A stretch of DNA of 64,000 nucleotides from Abelmoschus esculentus (taxonomy: Eukaryota; Streptophyta; Magnoliopsida; Malvales; Malvaceae): positions 18,460,001-18,524,000 of the forward strand of contig JAUCBN010000003.1 of the NCBI GenBank assembly GCA_035048815.1. The letters are read 5' to 3'. The translations under genes and the position numbers were made by a program. Every line of letters starts with the position of its first letter. Position 1 is the stretch's first letter. This document shows positions 1-11,087 of the stretch, in pieces. The notes beneath the pieces are model-generated. The model was not told the DNA's origin. It made no database searches and saw only the letters and a list, made by a program, of their open reading frames with translations.

Positions 1-2
1 GG

Positions 3-960
3 CGAGGAGGAGTAAGACGCCAAGCCGCAGTGAATGAGTTAGAAACATCCAATTCAGTGGCAGCACAATTGGCCTCTCTTACCTAGATAATGCAGAACAT
101 GCAATTACAACACAATACCCATGAGGTTAAGGCCATAGATTCTTTCTGCAATTTATGTGGAGGTAACCATAGTTCTTCTGAATGTATGCAGAATCAAGAA
201 TCTAGCCTATATGTCGGAAACTACAACCGAAACAATATGATGTCCAACACATACAACCCATCATGTAAAAGGTATCCAAATTTTTCATGGAGTAATTCAA
301 ACAATGTCTTGAATCCAACTACTCAACCCCTAGGTTTCCAACAAATGCAACATCTGTCGCCGCCGCAGGTACAACAACCATTGTCGTAGTAGTAGATGCA
401 TCAACAGCCTGTAAGTTTACTGGAAAATTCTCTCAAGGCCTTTATGATGAAAACAGAATCATACATGGCAGAAAACAACAACTTCATCAAAAGAACTGAT
501 GCATTTATAAATAGAACTGAGATAAGGTTGCAGAACCAAGAAGCAACAATTAAATCATTAGAAACTCAGGTTGGGAAGTTTGCTCAGAACATGAACACTA
601 GACCACAAGGAGGACTACCTAGCAATACTGAAGTTGCAAAGGTTATGGGCCATGAACAATACAAAACAATTACTATTAGGAGTGGTCTACAACTTAACGA
701 GATATTAAGAAACTCAGCAGATAAAGTCCCACCAGTGGAACAAGAACAACGAGACAAAGAGAACTTGGATGCTGAATCAAATGATCATGCCACAGATATC
801 CCAGCAGAAAGCATTGCCCCAACAGAGATCTCGACAGTACTTCGATAAGCTACCGAGACAGTAAAAGAACCAGTGGTGCTAGGTATTAAATTCCAAACTA
901 ATGAGACCCAGGAAGAGATGCGACCATCATAACCTTTCCCACAAAGGTTGAAAAAGAAGA
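3..960 (+). pseudogene. gag: E1 gag, C-terminal half (broken)
   Basis: Gag packages the element RNA into virus-like particles. The capsid half lies before the window. Visible are the segment ending in a Gln-rich linker, a CCHC zinc knuckle (C-x2-C-x3-H-x4-C, 147-185, starting CNLC), the motif YVGNYNRNN, and a coiled-coil-like stretch at about 470-600 ending in LETQVGKFAQ. In-frame stops occur near 81, at 387-392 (two TAG codons) and 846, and there is a frameshift near 980 before the protease. E1 retains a complete zinc knuckle, unlike E3, E5 and E7. Confidence 0.85.
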
Positions 961-1005
961 AACATGACCACCAATTTAAAAAAAGTTCCTGGATATTTTA
1001 AAGCA

Positions 1006-1924
1006 AGTCCACATCAACTTGCCATTTGTTGAGGCAATAGCACAAATGCCAAATTATAAGAAGTTCTTAAAAGACATTGTGTCTATGAGAAAACGGCTTG
1101 GGTGAGTTTGAAATAGTGGCTGCTATTGAAGGATGCATGACAATGCTGCACAATCGTATGCCTCATAAGTTGAAAGATCTTGGATGCTTTACCATACCTT
1201 GTGCGATTGGTAACCACTATGAAGGAAAGTCCTTATATGACCTTGGAGCAAGAATAAACCTGATGCCTAAATCTGTCTTCCAAAAGCTTGGAATAGGAAG
1301 GGCAAAACCTACAACAGTGATGCTCCAACTAGCAGATAGATCATATGTGCAACCTAAAAAAAAGATCAAGGACATACTGGTAAGAGTGGATAAATTTATT
1401 TTTCCCGTTGACTTTCTTGTCCTTGATTGTGAAGCAGATGACAATGCACCTATCATCTTGGGGAGACATTTCCTTGCCACTGGATGCACTTTAATTGATG
1501 TGGAAAAAGGAGAGTTGACAATGAGGGTCAATGACCAGCAAGTCAAACTCAATGCTTTCCACAATTTAAAAAGATATGATGACCTAGAGGAGTGCAAGGT
1601 TATCCACAACACAGATGCAAGCAGAAAAATTTCCTGTCTCAGCAATCACTGCTTCGGCAGTAAACTTAGCTGCAAAACTGATGCTTGCTACGGTAGAATA
1701 TTTGGCAGTAAGATTAAGCCAGAGGTGGAGGCAACAAATACGAACGCACATTGTCCAGGCACATTCAAGTTCAAATGGTCAGAACCACATGGTGCAGTAA
1801 AGATCAAATCGAAAAGGGATGGGCATGAGTTCAAGGAGAATGACCAACAATTGAACATTATTCTGGCCAACAAGAGACAATCACCTTAGGAGATGCATTT
1901 GCATGCACTCCCCTAGTGACATAA
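1006..1924 (+). pseudogene. E1 protease fused to integrase C-terminal remnant
   Basis: The retropepsin-like protease processes Gag-Pol. The conserved entry motif (EGCMTMLHNRMP) is followed by IPCAIG, the active-site loop YDLGARINLMP (Asp-Leu-Gly in place of Asp-Thr/Ser-Gly, as in every Athila protease here), the flap-like region LQLADRSYV and ILGRHFLATG. After about 1700 the protein does not continue into RT. It passes into a segment (KFKWSEPHGAVKIKSK...) that aligns with the C-terminal tail of E5 and E4 integrase. A frameshift near 1880 puts the final ETITLGDA motif and the TAA near 1922-1924 in another frame. The RT-RNase H-integrase core was therefore removed by an internal deletion. Confidence 0.85.
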
Positions 1925-2069
1925 TTTCTTTCCCTTTTCTTTATTATATTAGGATTAGTTTTTTTTAGAGTTAAATTTTATTATTATGTTTGTTATTTAT
2001 TTAATTATTTTTATTATTTATTTTTTTAGGACAATAAGCAAGAATAAAGGAGAAGTAGTTCACAACAGG

Positions 2070-2412
2070 AAATCTACTACCGGGGCAGAAAATAGTGTCA
2101 AGACTGCAACAGTCCCAACACGTAGAAAAGTATAACGGCTAGTCTACCAAAACTCCCGCTGTGGCAGTAAAAGCAAACATCAGTAAAGGCTAACGGCTAC
2201 AAAACAGCTAGTGGTTCAAACGGCTACAAGGTTGTGGCCTTTATCAGCACCCTCTCCCTCCTGAACTATTTACTCTTGCATTCTTGATTCTTTAGAATTT
2301 TTACTCAATCTCTCTCTTGCTGTATTCTTCACAATCTCAAAGCTCTCTTAATTTTTTCAGAAACCTTTTAAGAAACACTCCAAGATATTCAGGAACTCTC
2401 CACTACTCATAC
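2070..2412 (+). promoter_or_regulatory. E1 putative internal promoter of third ORF (decayed)
   Basis: This non-coding stretch is clearly similar to the regions before the third ORF in E7 (47970-48336) and E8 (63620-64000). It holds three AACGGCTA boxes (2131-2141, 2189-2199, 2216-2226), each one base from the plant MSA consensus YCYAACGGYYA, and copies of the CTGCC..GGCAG palindrome (2077-2088 and about 2155). The TATA box seen in E7 and E8 (CCTATATAAG) is damaged here (CCTTTATCAG, about 2238). A CT-rich leader follows up to the ATG at 2413. Promoter function is inferred. Confidence 0.5.
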
Positions 2413-3365
2413 ATGGCTACATACAACAGATTTGCCATCGCCGTTGTTGAAGAATGCTTCAATAGATCTTTCATTGCTCGGCAGCTACGGGAAGAGCAAG
2501 GATTCCAACACTCCGATGAGGAAAATTACGGTATTGAACATTATTTGTTTGACAAGATCAAGTATCAAGATTGGCAGATCTTTTGCCTATTACCTACCCA
2601 AGCCAATGCCACTATCGTACGAGAATTTTACGCTCATGGGCCAAGAAAGAACTCTCTATATGTCCACTATCGATGCAGTCCAGTCAGACTTGATGTCGAG
2701 AAAATAAATCTGTTTTACGGCCTAACCACTGTTCGTTATGACCATACTGCATTCATAGAGGACATCACCAATGAAGATTATGAGCTGATCAAAGATGACT
2801 TTTGCTACGACAATACTAATTGGGAAACCGGTGCCCATAAAGGATCGGTAGCAAGGCAAAATCTTAGGCCCGAGGCAAAATTGTAGAATACTTTCGTCAA
2901 AAGACGACTCATCCCAACTTTCCACAACAACACGGTGGACTGAAGAAGATTGGTGCTCATTCAATCCATCATCAAAAAATGAAGCATCAATATTGGAGAG
3001 ATAATTTTAAGGGAAATATACGAGTGCGGTAAGAAGGATAGATGACCTTTATATTTTCTTTGTTTAATTATGAGTATTTACAATACTACAGGTGTACCAA
3101 TGGTAGACACGGATGAATTCACCGCACAAAGATGTGGGTGGACTAAGGACTTCTGCCACAAAATCATGTAGATCACACAGGCAGAGCCAGTCTAGGCAAC
3201 TCCTTAGTAATATACTACTGAAACAGCTATTGGGGCCCAGTACACGACAGACATACCTGACACTTCCCACACCACTATCGTAGCAGACCCCTATCAGGAG
3301 ATACTTTAGAGGATGGAGGCTATGGATCTTCGCTAGCAATGATACATGGAGTACCAGAGTGACTT
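2413..3365 (+). pseudogene. E1 third ORF, putative plant transposon protein domain (interrupted)
   Basis: The start ATG is chosen by alignment to the intact E7 copy (MATYNRFA versus MASYTRFA). The domain is the family often annotated as putative plant transposon protein, found after pol in Athila-type elements; the key block is IVREFYAHG...YVHYR...FYGL. Its function is unknown. I see no signal peptide or membrane segment, so an envelope role is not supported. Stops begin at 2884, with others after 3170, including a TAG after ITQAEPV that E7 shares. The coding region is cut at 3365 (motif YMEYQSDFD) by E2. Confidence 0.8.
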
Positions 3366-4655
3366 TGATAAGTGCTCAACTCACTATCACTTTCTACACT
3401 TTTCATGGGCATTAATCATCAATTCTACACCTACTTGGACCAATGCATAGACTAAATATGATATATTTTGGGATTTTACTATTAAAGATAATATTTACAG
3501 AAAAGGCATACTTTAATGCATTTTTATGTCTGTGCAGGAAGAAGTATTGCCACGACAGCAAACTATGGCCGAGACAGGACCTGATGCCGAGGCAGTAGAG
3601 GAAAAGTAGCGATGTGGCAGGCAAACTAAGGAGAAAATGAGTAGAACATTGCTGGACAAAAAGCCCATGGATTAGAGCTGGATAACACGAGGAAAACCTA
3701 AACACAAGGCCAAGCGGGAAAGCCTTCTAGAGGAATTAAACTTGGAAATATTTGATTTATGTACATAACTTGTTTCCTACTCTAAGTTGTATTCTACTTA
3801 GGAAAGGTTTGCCCTAGGCCAAGCCTATATAAGGTATAGCAGTCCAAGGGAAGAAGAGACATTAGATACATAGCTTAGAATATAGAATTAGATTTAGTTT
3901 TTCTTTTCTATATTATGTTCTAATTTTGTTTAGGCTTAGGTGAAGGTTGTAAAGTATTAGTGTGAGATAGTCAAACTTTATTTCTTGTTCCTAATGCAAT
4001 AAAATATTGAAGTTTGCTTATTTTTTATCATTCCTTGTTCTTGCATTTAAGCTCGAGAGAGAAGTTTGTGAGTAATCCATTTATCTAATATCGAGAGAGT
4101 TAGATTCACGAAAGGAATAAGTACGGTGTTTCAATCGGGAAACACTAACTCGACCTAGAGATAGGTTAAGAGTTTTAGCGGCTAAGAGAAGTATGAGATT
4201 GGTTGGTGATTATAATTGATTCACGCTGAGAGGTATCAAGTACTGGTCATCAACAGTATTTCGACTTATAGATAAGCGGAATCATTAAAGGGCACTTTGC
4301 CAAACTTTGGTAAAGTCTACCCAAGAGCAAGAGATTGCCGCGACAGACGAGTGACACCACTATCGAGGCAATCTTGTATAATTGCATTGGACAAGAACAA
4401 GTTGATCAATTCCACTATACAACACAACTGGATCCTGGACACTTTCGTTATCTTATTTTTCTATCTTTATTTAGTTATTATTATTTAGTTCAAACCATCC
4501 AATTAATTGTGTCTTTATTTTATAGAACAAGAAGATAAAAAGAAGTATATTAAGTATACCAATCCCTGTGGAGACGATATCTGATGATACTCATCACTTT
4601 ATTACTTGAGGACGTGTTCACTTGCACTAAAATTACGCATATCTAACACGCAACA
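3366..4655 (+). repeat. E2 5' LTR
   Basis: The LTR begins TGATAAGTGC and ends ACGCAACA, about 1290 bp, followed after six bases by the PBS. It shares blocks with the other family-A LTRs, such as the GAGCAAGAGATTGCCGCG-type block near 4325 and the CTGTGGAGACGAT block near 4567. A long ORF inside it is not protein-like and is ignored. The matching 3' LTR is outside the window. Confidence 0.85.
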
Positions 4656-4661
4656 AGTTTT

Positions 4662-4680
4662 TGGCGTCGTTGCCGGGGAT
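4662..4680 (+). other. E2 primer-binding site (tRNA-Asp)
   Basis: TGGCGTCGTTGCCGGGGAT lies six bases after the LTR. It matches the complement of the 3' end of plant tRNA-Asp (TGGCGCCGTTGCCGGGGAT) with one mismatch. Use of tRNA-Asp is typical of Athila-type elements. Confidence 0.85.
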
Positions 4681-4766
4681 TGACAACTAAATTTTGTTTT
4701 CTTTATTTTCTTGCTTTTTAGTTATTTTATTTTAATTTTTATTTCATTTTGGTTTATTTTTGGTGT

Positions 4767-5562
4767 ATGACCAAGGCCAAACCTACCAATCCTTTGTACG
4801 CGTTAGATCCAGAAATCAAACGTACTTATCAAGGGTTAAGGAGACAAACCCAAGGAGCCATGATAGTAAATCAAGGAAATCAGAACTTACCTGCCGACAA
4901 TGGAGGCCTTCCACTGCCACCACCACCGCGGCAGTTAACTATCAGAGACTTCCTGGAGGAAGATTTAAATGGACTAAACCCTGGAGTGGTTACACCAAAA
5001 ATAGAAGCGACCCACTTTGAGCTAAAATCAATCATGTTCAATATGCTAATCGCTATTGCACAATTTGGTGGGTCAATGACAGAAGATGTCAGGCAACATC
5101 TTAAGTCATTCATAGAAGTTTGCAATTCTTTCAAAATTCAAGAAATCCATAAAGATGTCTTAAGATTGAAGCTGTTCCCCCATTCACTGAGGGATAGGGC
5201 AAAAACCTGGCTAAATAGTATTCCAGTAAGATCAATAGGATCTTGGAGTAAACTATGACGAGATTTCATTACGCGATTTAATCCTACAAATTTATATGAT
5301 AGAATTCGTAATGAGATTACTTCTTTTCGATGGGCTGATGACGAACATATGTACGAGACATGGGAGCGCTATAGAGAGTTATTTCACAAGTGCCCATTGC
5401 ATGGATTTCCACTATGGACACAAGTGAACATGTCCTACAATGCCACCAATGCATCGACAAGGATGATGCTAGATGCCTCGGCAAATGGAACCCTCCTAGA
5501 TAAAGCACCTGAAGAAACCATTGAGATACTGAACAAACTCGCAAAGAACGATTATCAATTTC
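4767..5562 (+). pseudogene. gag: E2 gag, N-terminal part
   Basis: The start ATG at 4767 (MTKAKPTNP) is chosen because E3, E5 and E7 begin with the homologous MTRANPSG. The capsid-type retrotransposon gag domain is visible: RQLTIRDFLEEDLNGLNPG, THFELK, QHLKSFIEVCNSF, LRLKLFPHSLRDRAKTWLN, then RMMLDASANGTLLDKAPEE. One TGA replaces the expected Cys codon at 5256. E3 is inserted at NDYQF, and the frame resumes at 14244. Confidence 0.85.
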
Positions 5563-6841
5563 TGATGCGTGTAATATAAGTGCAATTTGAGTGCAAGTGT
5601 ATACGTCGCCAAGTAATAAAATGATAAGTATATCGTGTATCGTCTCCACAGGGATCGATATACTAACTAACTAATTAAATAATAAAACATAAAATAAAAG
5701 GTTAAGAACGATTATAGAGAAAGTGGGTAGGATCCAGCTGCGTCAATTAGTGGATTCAATTGATCTTTTTCTTGTCCAATGCAATCACACAACACTGCTT
5801 CGACAGTACTACAGATACAATCTCGGTAGTATTGGTATTCTCTTCCGCGACAATCTCTTGCTCTTGGGAAGAGGTATCAAAGTTCAGCAAAGTGTCCGTA
5901 AGTGACTCCGCTCATCTCTGAGTCAAAGTGCTGTTGATGACCAGTCCTTGACGATACCTCTCGACGTAAATCAACGATAACCACCAACCAATCCAACACT
6001 TCTTTTAGCTGCTGAAACTCTTAACATATCTCTAGGCCGAGTTAGTGTCTACAACATCGTACTTATCCCTTTCGTCAATCTACATCTCTCGATGTTAGAT
6101 AAATAGATTACTTGCAAACTTTCCTCTCGAGCTTGAATGCAAGAACAAAGAATGACAATAGGATAAGCAAACCTTGATATTATTATTGCATAAGAACAAC
6201 GATATAAGAATCAATCTTCTCTCACTAATATCGACAACCTTCACCTATCCCTAAGAAGTTTAGAACATATTATCGTTAAGTACAATTCTTAGGGAGAAAG
6301 GTTTTCTCTAAAAATCAGCTCTCTCAAACAATGTGTCCGGCTAGGGTATAAATAGTCTTAACCTAGAGCAAACCTTTCCTAAATAGACTTCAACTTGGAG
6401 TAGGGAACAAGTCTTCTTCAAGGAATCCGATATTTCCAAGTTTGCTACCTTCTAGATGGGTTTTCCCGCTTGGTCTTTGACTTGGGCTTTTAGTGCACTA
6501 GCCTGATCTAATCAGTGCACTGCATCTTCCAGAATGTTCTCTATATTTTTATCTTTCAATGTGCCTCCATTATTGGTGCTGCCACAATGGATTCTACCGA
6601 GGTCTTGTCTTCTGGCTCGGCCTCAACATTGCTTCACTGCCGCTTCTGCCCTGGATATTCCTGCATGTACAGAATATGTAATAATATCCGCATTCTTTAT
6701 AAATATTAACTTTGTAAGTAATGATAACGGAATATCCAATATTTACGCAAAGAGTTCATAATTCGGTTCAAGTTGGTGTAGAATAGATGCATAAAGTACC
6801 ATGAGAAGGGTAGTAAATAACTGCCTTTTAGGCACTCATCA
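5563..6841 (-). repeat. E3 3' LTR
   Basis: On the minus strand it runs TGATGAGTGCC...CGCATCA, 1279 bp. It is about 65 bp shorter than the other LTR of E3 because a block near 5655, present at about 12990-13060, is missing. It carries copies of the palindrome family (for example about 5793 and 5845). Confidence 0.93.
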
Positions 6842-6881
6842 AGTACCCCCAAACTCGAACTATTGCTTATCCTCAAGCAAT
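6842..6881 (-). other. E3 polypurine tract with AGGA-loop hairpin
   Basis: Minus strand: a hairpin with arms ATTGCTTG and (T)AAGCAAT around the loop AGGA (6862-6881), then GTTTGGGGGTACT directly before the LTR. The PPT primes plus-strand synthesis. The same hairpin-PPT module occurs a second time at 7650-7689. Confidence 0.8.
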
Positions 6882-7749
6882 ACAAAATATCAAATTGACG
6901 AACCTTACTCCCCTTTGGTCTTACTCTTCCATCTATTCTCCCCACCATGGTCATGTCTATCTCTCTGTTTTAGCCATTAGGTTACCTAAGGACTTTTACT
7001 AAGAAACAAGCTATAAGGCTAGGTGAGTGTGTGCGTTTTATAGACAAGGCTGATTAAAGGCTTTCTTAGATAAACTCTAAGTTCAAGACAAGTAGAATCT
7101 TGGACTAAAGCTGACTCCTTAAAACAACAAGTCTTGAGCCAATTTCGGGCAACTCAAGATATGCGTTTTCTATTTTCCTTTTTTTTTCTTATTTGTTTCT
7201 TATTAACCACTTATTTAGCATACTAGAGCCAATTTCGGGCACCTCTAGCACGAAAGAGAGCAAAACTAGAGCCAGTGATAGGCACTTCTAGTTATTTTTC
7301 CAAAAGGTTCTAAGTCTTTATCACCTAAGTTTATTAAAAGAACTCCTAAATCAAACAAGTCCAAAAAGTGTTTATTTTCTTTCTAACCCTAAAGCAAGCT
7401 TCTAAGTTTTATTCCATGAGTATCCTATGGTTATCCCTTCAAAACAGAACTTGACCATGGTAAGGAGAAAGATTTCTATAGCCTTAAAGGAGTAAACTAA
7501 AGCAAAATTGACGTAGGGCAGTGCAAGATTACAAATAGAAATTCAAGAAAAGAGAATATTGTAAAAAAAATTTCAAAAAAAATTTACTCTTTTTTTTCTA
7601 TGGTAATGCCGCGGCGGTGGGTAGCCTCGTCAGTACTTCTGCACCTACAATCTCCCCCCAACTCAAACCGAGCATTGTCCTCAATGCTCAAAATATAAGG
7701 CAATCAACAATTAAAATATGGAAAAAGACAATGGTAGTGAGGGAAATAT
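6882..7749 (-). other. E3 3' non-coding region with three 26-nt hairpins
   Basis: No ORF is supported here. Three 26-nt imperfect palindromes lie at 7133-7158, 7223-7248 and 7266-7291. They share the loop core GTGCCCGAAATTGG (minus strand), with arms CTTGAG/CTCAAG in the first and CTAGAG/CTCTAG in the other two. A second AGGA-loop hairpin plus purine tract lies at 7650-7689. The same layout is in E5 and E7, which argues for a conserved cis-acting RNA or DNA region. Confidence 0.75.
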
Positions 7750-8807
7750 TTATAATGACTCTGAGGAGCTGCTTGTATAGAGCATTCTCCTAGGCCTTGT
7801 TATTGATACCCTTCGTCTGGATCCTTGTGCTGATGATTGTTATTGTTTGGCCTGCCGATGCGGCTGAACTCTATTTGGTGGTGTGCGGTACGTCGGTTTC
7901 GTAACCTTATCCCCTTCTTCCACCTCGTCCATATTGTCCGTGTCCATGATTTTCGTTCTGCCCCCTGCCGTAGCAGTGGGTATTGTTGATTCATGGGACG
8001 AACTATGGTATTCATCAATCTCACGAGACAGTGTATCTCTGCTGAGACTAGGCATAGGGATTGGTTCCCTTTGGGGAGAGTTAAAGGCATCTCGCCTCTT
8101 TGATGGCCTTTGGCTGATAGATGATACTTCGGCAGACCTTGCTGGCCTGGAAGGTCTGGCAGCATGAAACTGTTGGTGCTGCCGTGGCTGATAAAATGGT
8201 TGCGACCCTAGGGCAGGTGTTGTCTCAGTGTAAGGGGATGCAGTAACAAATATGCTGGCTGGTAATTCGGGAAATTGTGCCCCTTGATGTGGGAAGCTCT
8301 ACATCATTATGCTGGCTAGAGACATGTTGAAGTCGCGCTGGTACTCTATGTAGCGTTGTTGGCGAAGGTCCATGGCTACCATCCTTTGTAGAATTTCTTG
8401 GCATGGGTCCGTTGCGGCAGTTGGCTCGACAGAGGCTGGTGCTTCTGTTGAATACTACCCTCCGACGATGAAATCGATAGTAAATTGTTGAGGTATTGCT
8501 TGGACAGGTTCTGCATGCGTGATCTGCATAACTCGGTGGAAGAAATCTCTTATCCATCCCTGCTGAGTTGGCGTGTATTCATTCGTGTCATCGACCAGAA
8601 CTCCTGCATTAATGCACAAGGCAAAGATTAAACATGGGAAGTAAAGCGGTCCACGTTCCTTCTTACCACATTCATGAATTTCATGAAGAATGATCTCTCC
8701 AATGTTGATGCTTCTCTTCTTGATGATGGACTAGATCAACACCAGTCTTTTGCGATCCACTGTGCTGTTATGGAAGGTTGAGATAAGTCGTCTTTTGACA
8801 AAGGTAA
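7750..8807 (-). pseudogene. E3 third ORF, C-terminal two thirds
   Basis: Alignment to E7 is clear: FVKRRLISTFHNSTVDRKR, GKKERGPLYFPCLI, CINAGVLVDDTNEY, then a Gln/Ser-rich tail (SLSRDTLSREIDEYHSSSHES) ending at the stop 7750-7752. The amber codon found in E1 and E7 after the ITHAEPV motif is a sense Gln codon (CAA) in E3. Some stops exist, for example after KRLVLI. The N-terminal part is missing because a foreign LTR replaces it at 8808. Confidence 0.8.
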
Positions 8808-10183
8808 TGTTGGGACCGCTGGCATACCCCATGGCGTAGCAGAACAAAATTACGACGGTCTTTCCAGTGATCCATGTACGTTTAATCCGAAATCGAGAGG
8901 AAGAGATACGATGACTTACATTGGGTTCCTTGATAAGCAACAAAAACAACAACTAGATTTGTGATAATCACGATTGTTCGACAATTCGAATCTTTAACCT
9001 CCACGAATATCGTCTCGGCCTCTACTTAGTTCACCCGGTTAAGAGAGTAAATCTCGAAAAAACTGTTTCTCGTGATTCTAGGGTTTGGAATTCGGAATTC
9101 TCTATCTTGGCTGCTAGACCAATTGATCCTTTATATAGGTGTAACCCTAGGTATAAGAGTTTGATTCTGATTTGGTTTATAGGAAATAATTACTTTAATT
9201 AATTCCTTAAATATCAGAATCTATATTTAATTCGAATTTAAAAGGGATATAATTACTTTAATTATATTCTTTATTTAAAATTCGGGATTAAATATAATCT
9301 ACTTATACTTATATATTTTTGCTCTGTTTCAACCATTTGGTGTGACCCTGTAGGCTCATTGTAACGTTAGTAATAATATTAGAACAATTCTAATATTAAA
9401 AATAATGAGTGACATCTAGCAATATATCATTGTCATCTAAGTTACAAGAGATCATGATTCGATGTATCATGTCCGTGACCAACTCTTTTAATGTATTATA
9501 TCCTTTTGTCCTTTTATATCTTTAATAGGCACAAGTCTTGGAATAGTCACACTTGTATAGCCTATTATTAGTGTTTCTTGATATCTAGAGTGGACTACTA
9601 TTAATGAATAATTTGTGATATCTCATATCAACATATTCAAGCATGGCCATGCATTTTTAGTCTCACTCAATCAAGTGGCCTTTGATATATTTTCCTATTA
9701 TGTAGGAAGGACAAATCCTATCTTGATTATTCACATCTCACTACATATATTGTAATATGTCCAATGTCAGTTTTTATAGTGTAACTAATTACGAAACACA
9801 TTTAACTGCATCAAAACATAAAACAACATATGTTGAGATAGTAATAATCTCAAGTCTAAGGATTATACATATAGTTGTCACTATAAGTAATATCGTGATC
9901 GTCACATAATAATCCAAGATATATGCTCATAGTGGGTCAATCCAATATATTATTCTCTACTAATATATTCATGTATTAATTCTAACATCTCTATGTCAAT
10001 GACAACTCATTGTCATCAATTTATCACATGTTAGTCTTCAGCGTATTATTATTGTCCATACCCATAATAATACTTGACTAAGGATCTTTTAATAATAATA
10101 CATATATTATTATATGGACCTTATTGTTTCTCAGTTTATGTGACACATATATCTAAAAACAACAATGACAATGCCTTTATTCA
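8808..10183 (-). repeat. Foreign solo LTR inside E3, family not assigned
   Basis: Minus strand: begins TGAATAAAGG and ends GGTCCCAACA, about 1376 bp. A TATA box in CACCTATATAAAGG lies at about 9135-9150, followed by a plausible R-U5 segment. There are no ORFs and it resembles neither the Athila nor the Tekay LTRs here. The flanks do not form a TSD (GGTAA left, ATAAA right), and about 950 bp of E3 present in E1 and E7 is missing at this place. It is therefore not a simple insertion. It could be a copia LTR, but I cannot verify that. Confidence 0.6.
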
Positions 10184-10189
10184 ATAAAA

Positions 10190-10960
10190 TTATGTTACTT
10201 GTGGTGTACATGTAAATGCATCTCCCTCTTTCATTATCTCTTTCTGGCCCATATCTTTCTTCATGAGTTGGCTAGTCCCTTCAGTGTATTCGGCTTCTCC
10301 TTTGGGTTTTATTCGTTTGCCGAACAGTCTATCGAGCGTGTTGTCCAAGCATGATGTTTTAGTATCCTGATTCGGTGTATGGAGAGCCTTACATTCTGCT
10401 AGAGCATCTGAATTTGGAAAATTATGGAAGGCGTTCAACTTGACTTGTTGACCATTTATCCGCATTGCGAGCTCGCCATTTTCCATATCAATGATGGTGC
10501 ATCCAGTAGCACGGAAAGGTCGACCCAATATGATCAGTGCATTATCGTCGGCCTCACAGTCAAGGACAAGAAAGTCGGCAGGAAATATAAACTTGTCAAC
10601 CTTCACCAGAATATCCTCAATTTTGCCTTCAGGATGCACATAGGACCGATCTGCAAGTTAGAGCAGTATTGTTGTTTGTTTTGTCCGTCCTATTCCAAGT
10701 TTTTGAAAAACTAATTTGGGCATAAGGTTGATGCTTGCTCCCAAGTCGCATAGGGTCTTTCCTTTATAACCATCTCCAATCGCACAGGGGATTGTGAAGT
10801 ATCCAGGAACTTTTAGTTTGGGTGGCATGCGATTATGCAACATGGCCATGCAACCTTAAGTGATTGCCATCGTTTCAAATTCCCCTAGCCTTCGTCGTTT
10901 GGATACTATGTCCTTTAAGAACTTGGCATAGCTGAGCATTTATTGAATAGCCTCAACTAG
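10190..10960 (-). pseudogene. E3 protease with short integrase-tail remnant
   Basis: Minus strand: MAMLHNRMPPKLK, IPCAIGDGYKGKTLCDLGASINLMP (active-site DLG), a frameshift near 10650, then RSYVHPEGKIEDILVKVDKF and ILGRPFRATG. After the ECKALHT linker the protein ends with GDAFTCTPQVT and a stop, the last residues of the ancestral integrase gene (E5 ends TITLGDAST). The RT-to-integrase core is deleted. Compared with E1, even less of the integrase tail remains. Confidence 0.85.
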
Positions 10961-11087
10961 TGGCAAGTTGATATAGACCTGCTTCAATATGTCTAGGAAT
11001 TTTTGAAATTGGTGGTCCTGTTTGTGCTTCTTTAGCCTCTGTGGGAAAGGAGGTAGTGGTCTGATATCCTTCAGGTTTCCTTGGATA

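Larger units (their letters stand above)
1..3365 (+). mobile_element. E1: Athila-like element, non-autonomous type, 5' end outside window
   Basis: Order visible: C-terminal gag, aspartic protease, a remnant of the integrase C-terminus, a non-coding stretch with promoter-like features, then a third ORF. No RT, RNase H or integrase catalytic core lies between protease and third ORF. The element is cut at 3365 by insertion of E2; the rest of E1 lies beyond the window. Assignment to Ty3/gypsy Athila type rests on Gag and protease similarity to E5 and E7, which carry tRNA-Asp primer-binding sites. It is the outermost and so the oldest visible insertion. Many stop codons show that it is degenerate. 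Confidence 0.85.

Noticed and set aside
1217..1645. Antisense ORF of 142 codons opposite the E1 protease (and similar ones opposite E4 protease, E6 gag and others)
   Set aside because: Mirror frames of conserved protease or gag codons; no family features and no conservation of their own.
2413..3200. Third ORF as an envelope protein
   Set aside because: No signal peptide, transmembrane segment or glycoprotein-like Cys pattern is visible in the best copy (E7); the position after pol alone is not enough.
4297..4538. Two overlapping short ORFs inside the E2 LTR
   Set aside because: They lie in the LTR, are not conserved in other family-A LTRs and have no protein-like features.
8225..8557. Minus-strand ORF of 110 codons in E3
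   Set aside because: The third-ORF protein is read in another frame here; this frame is only open by chance.
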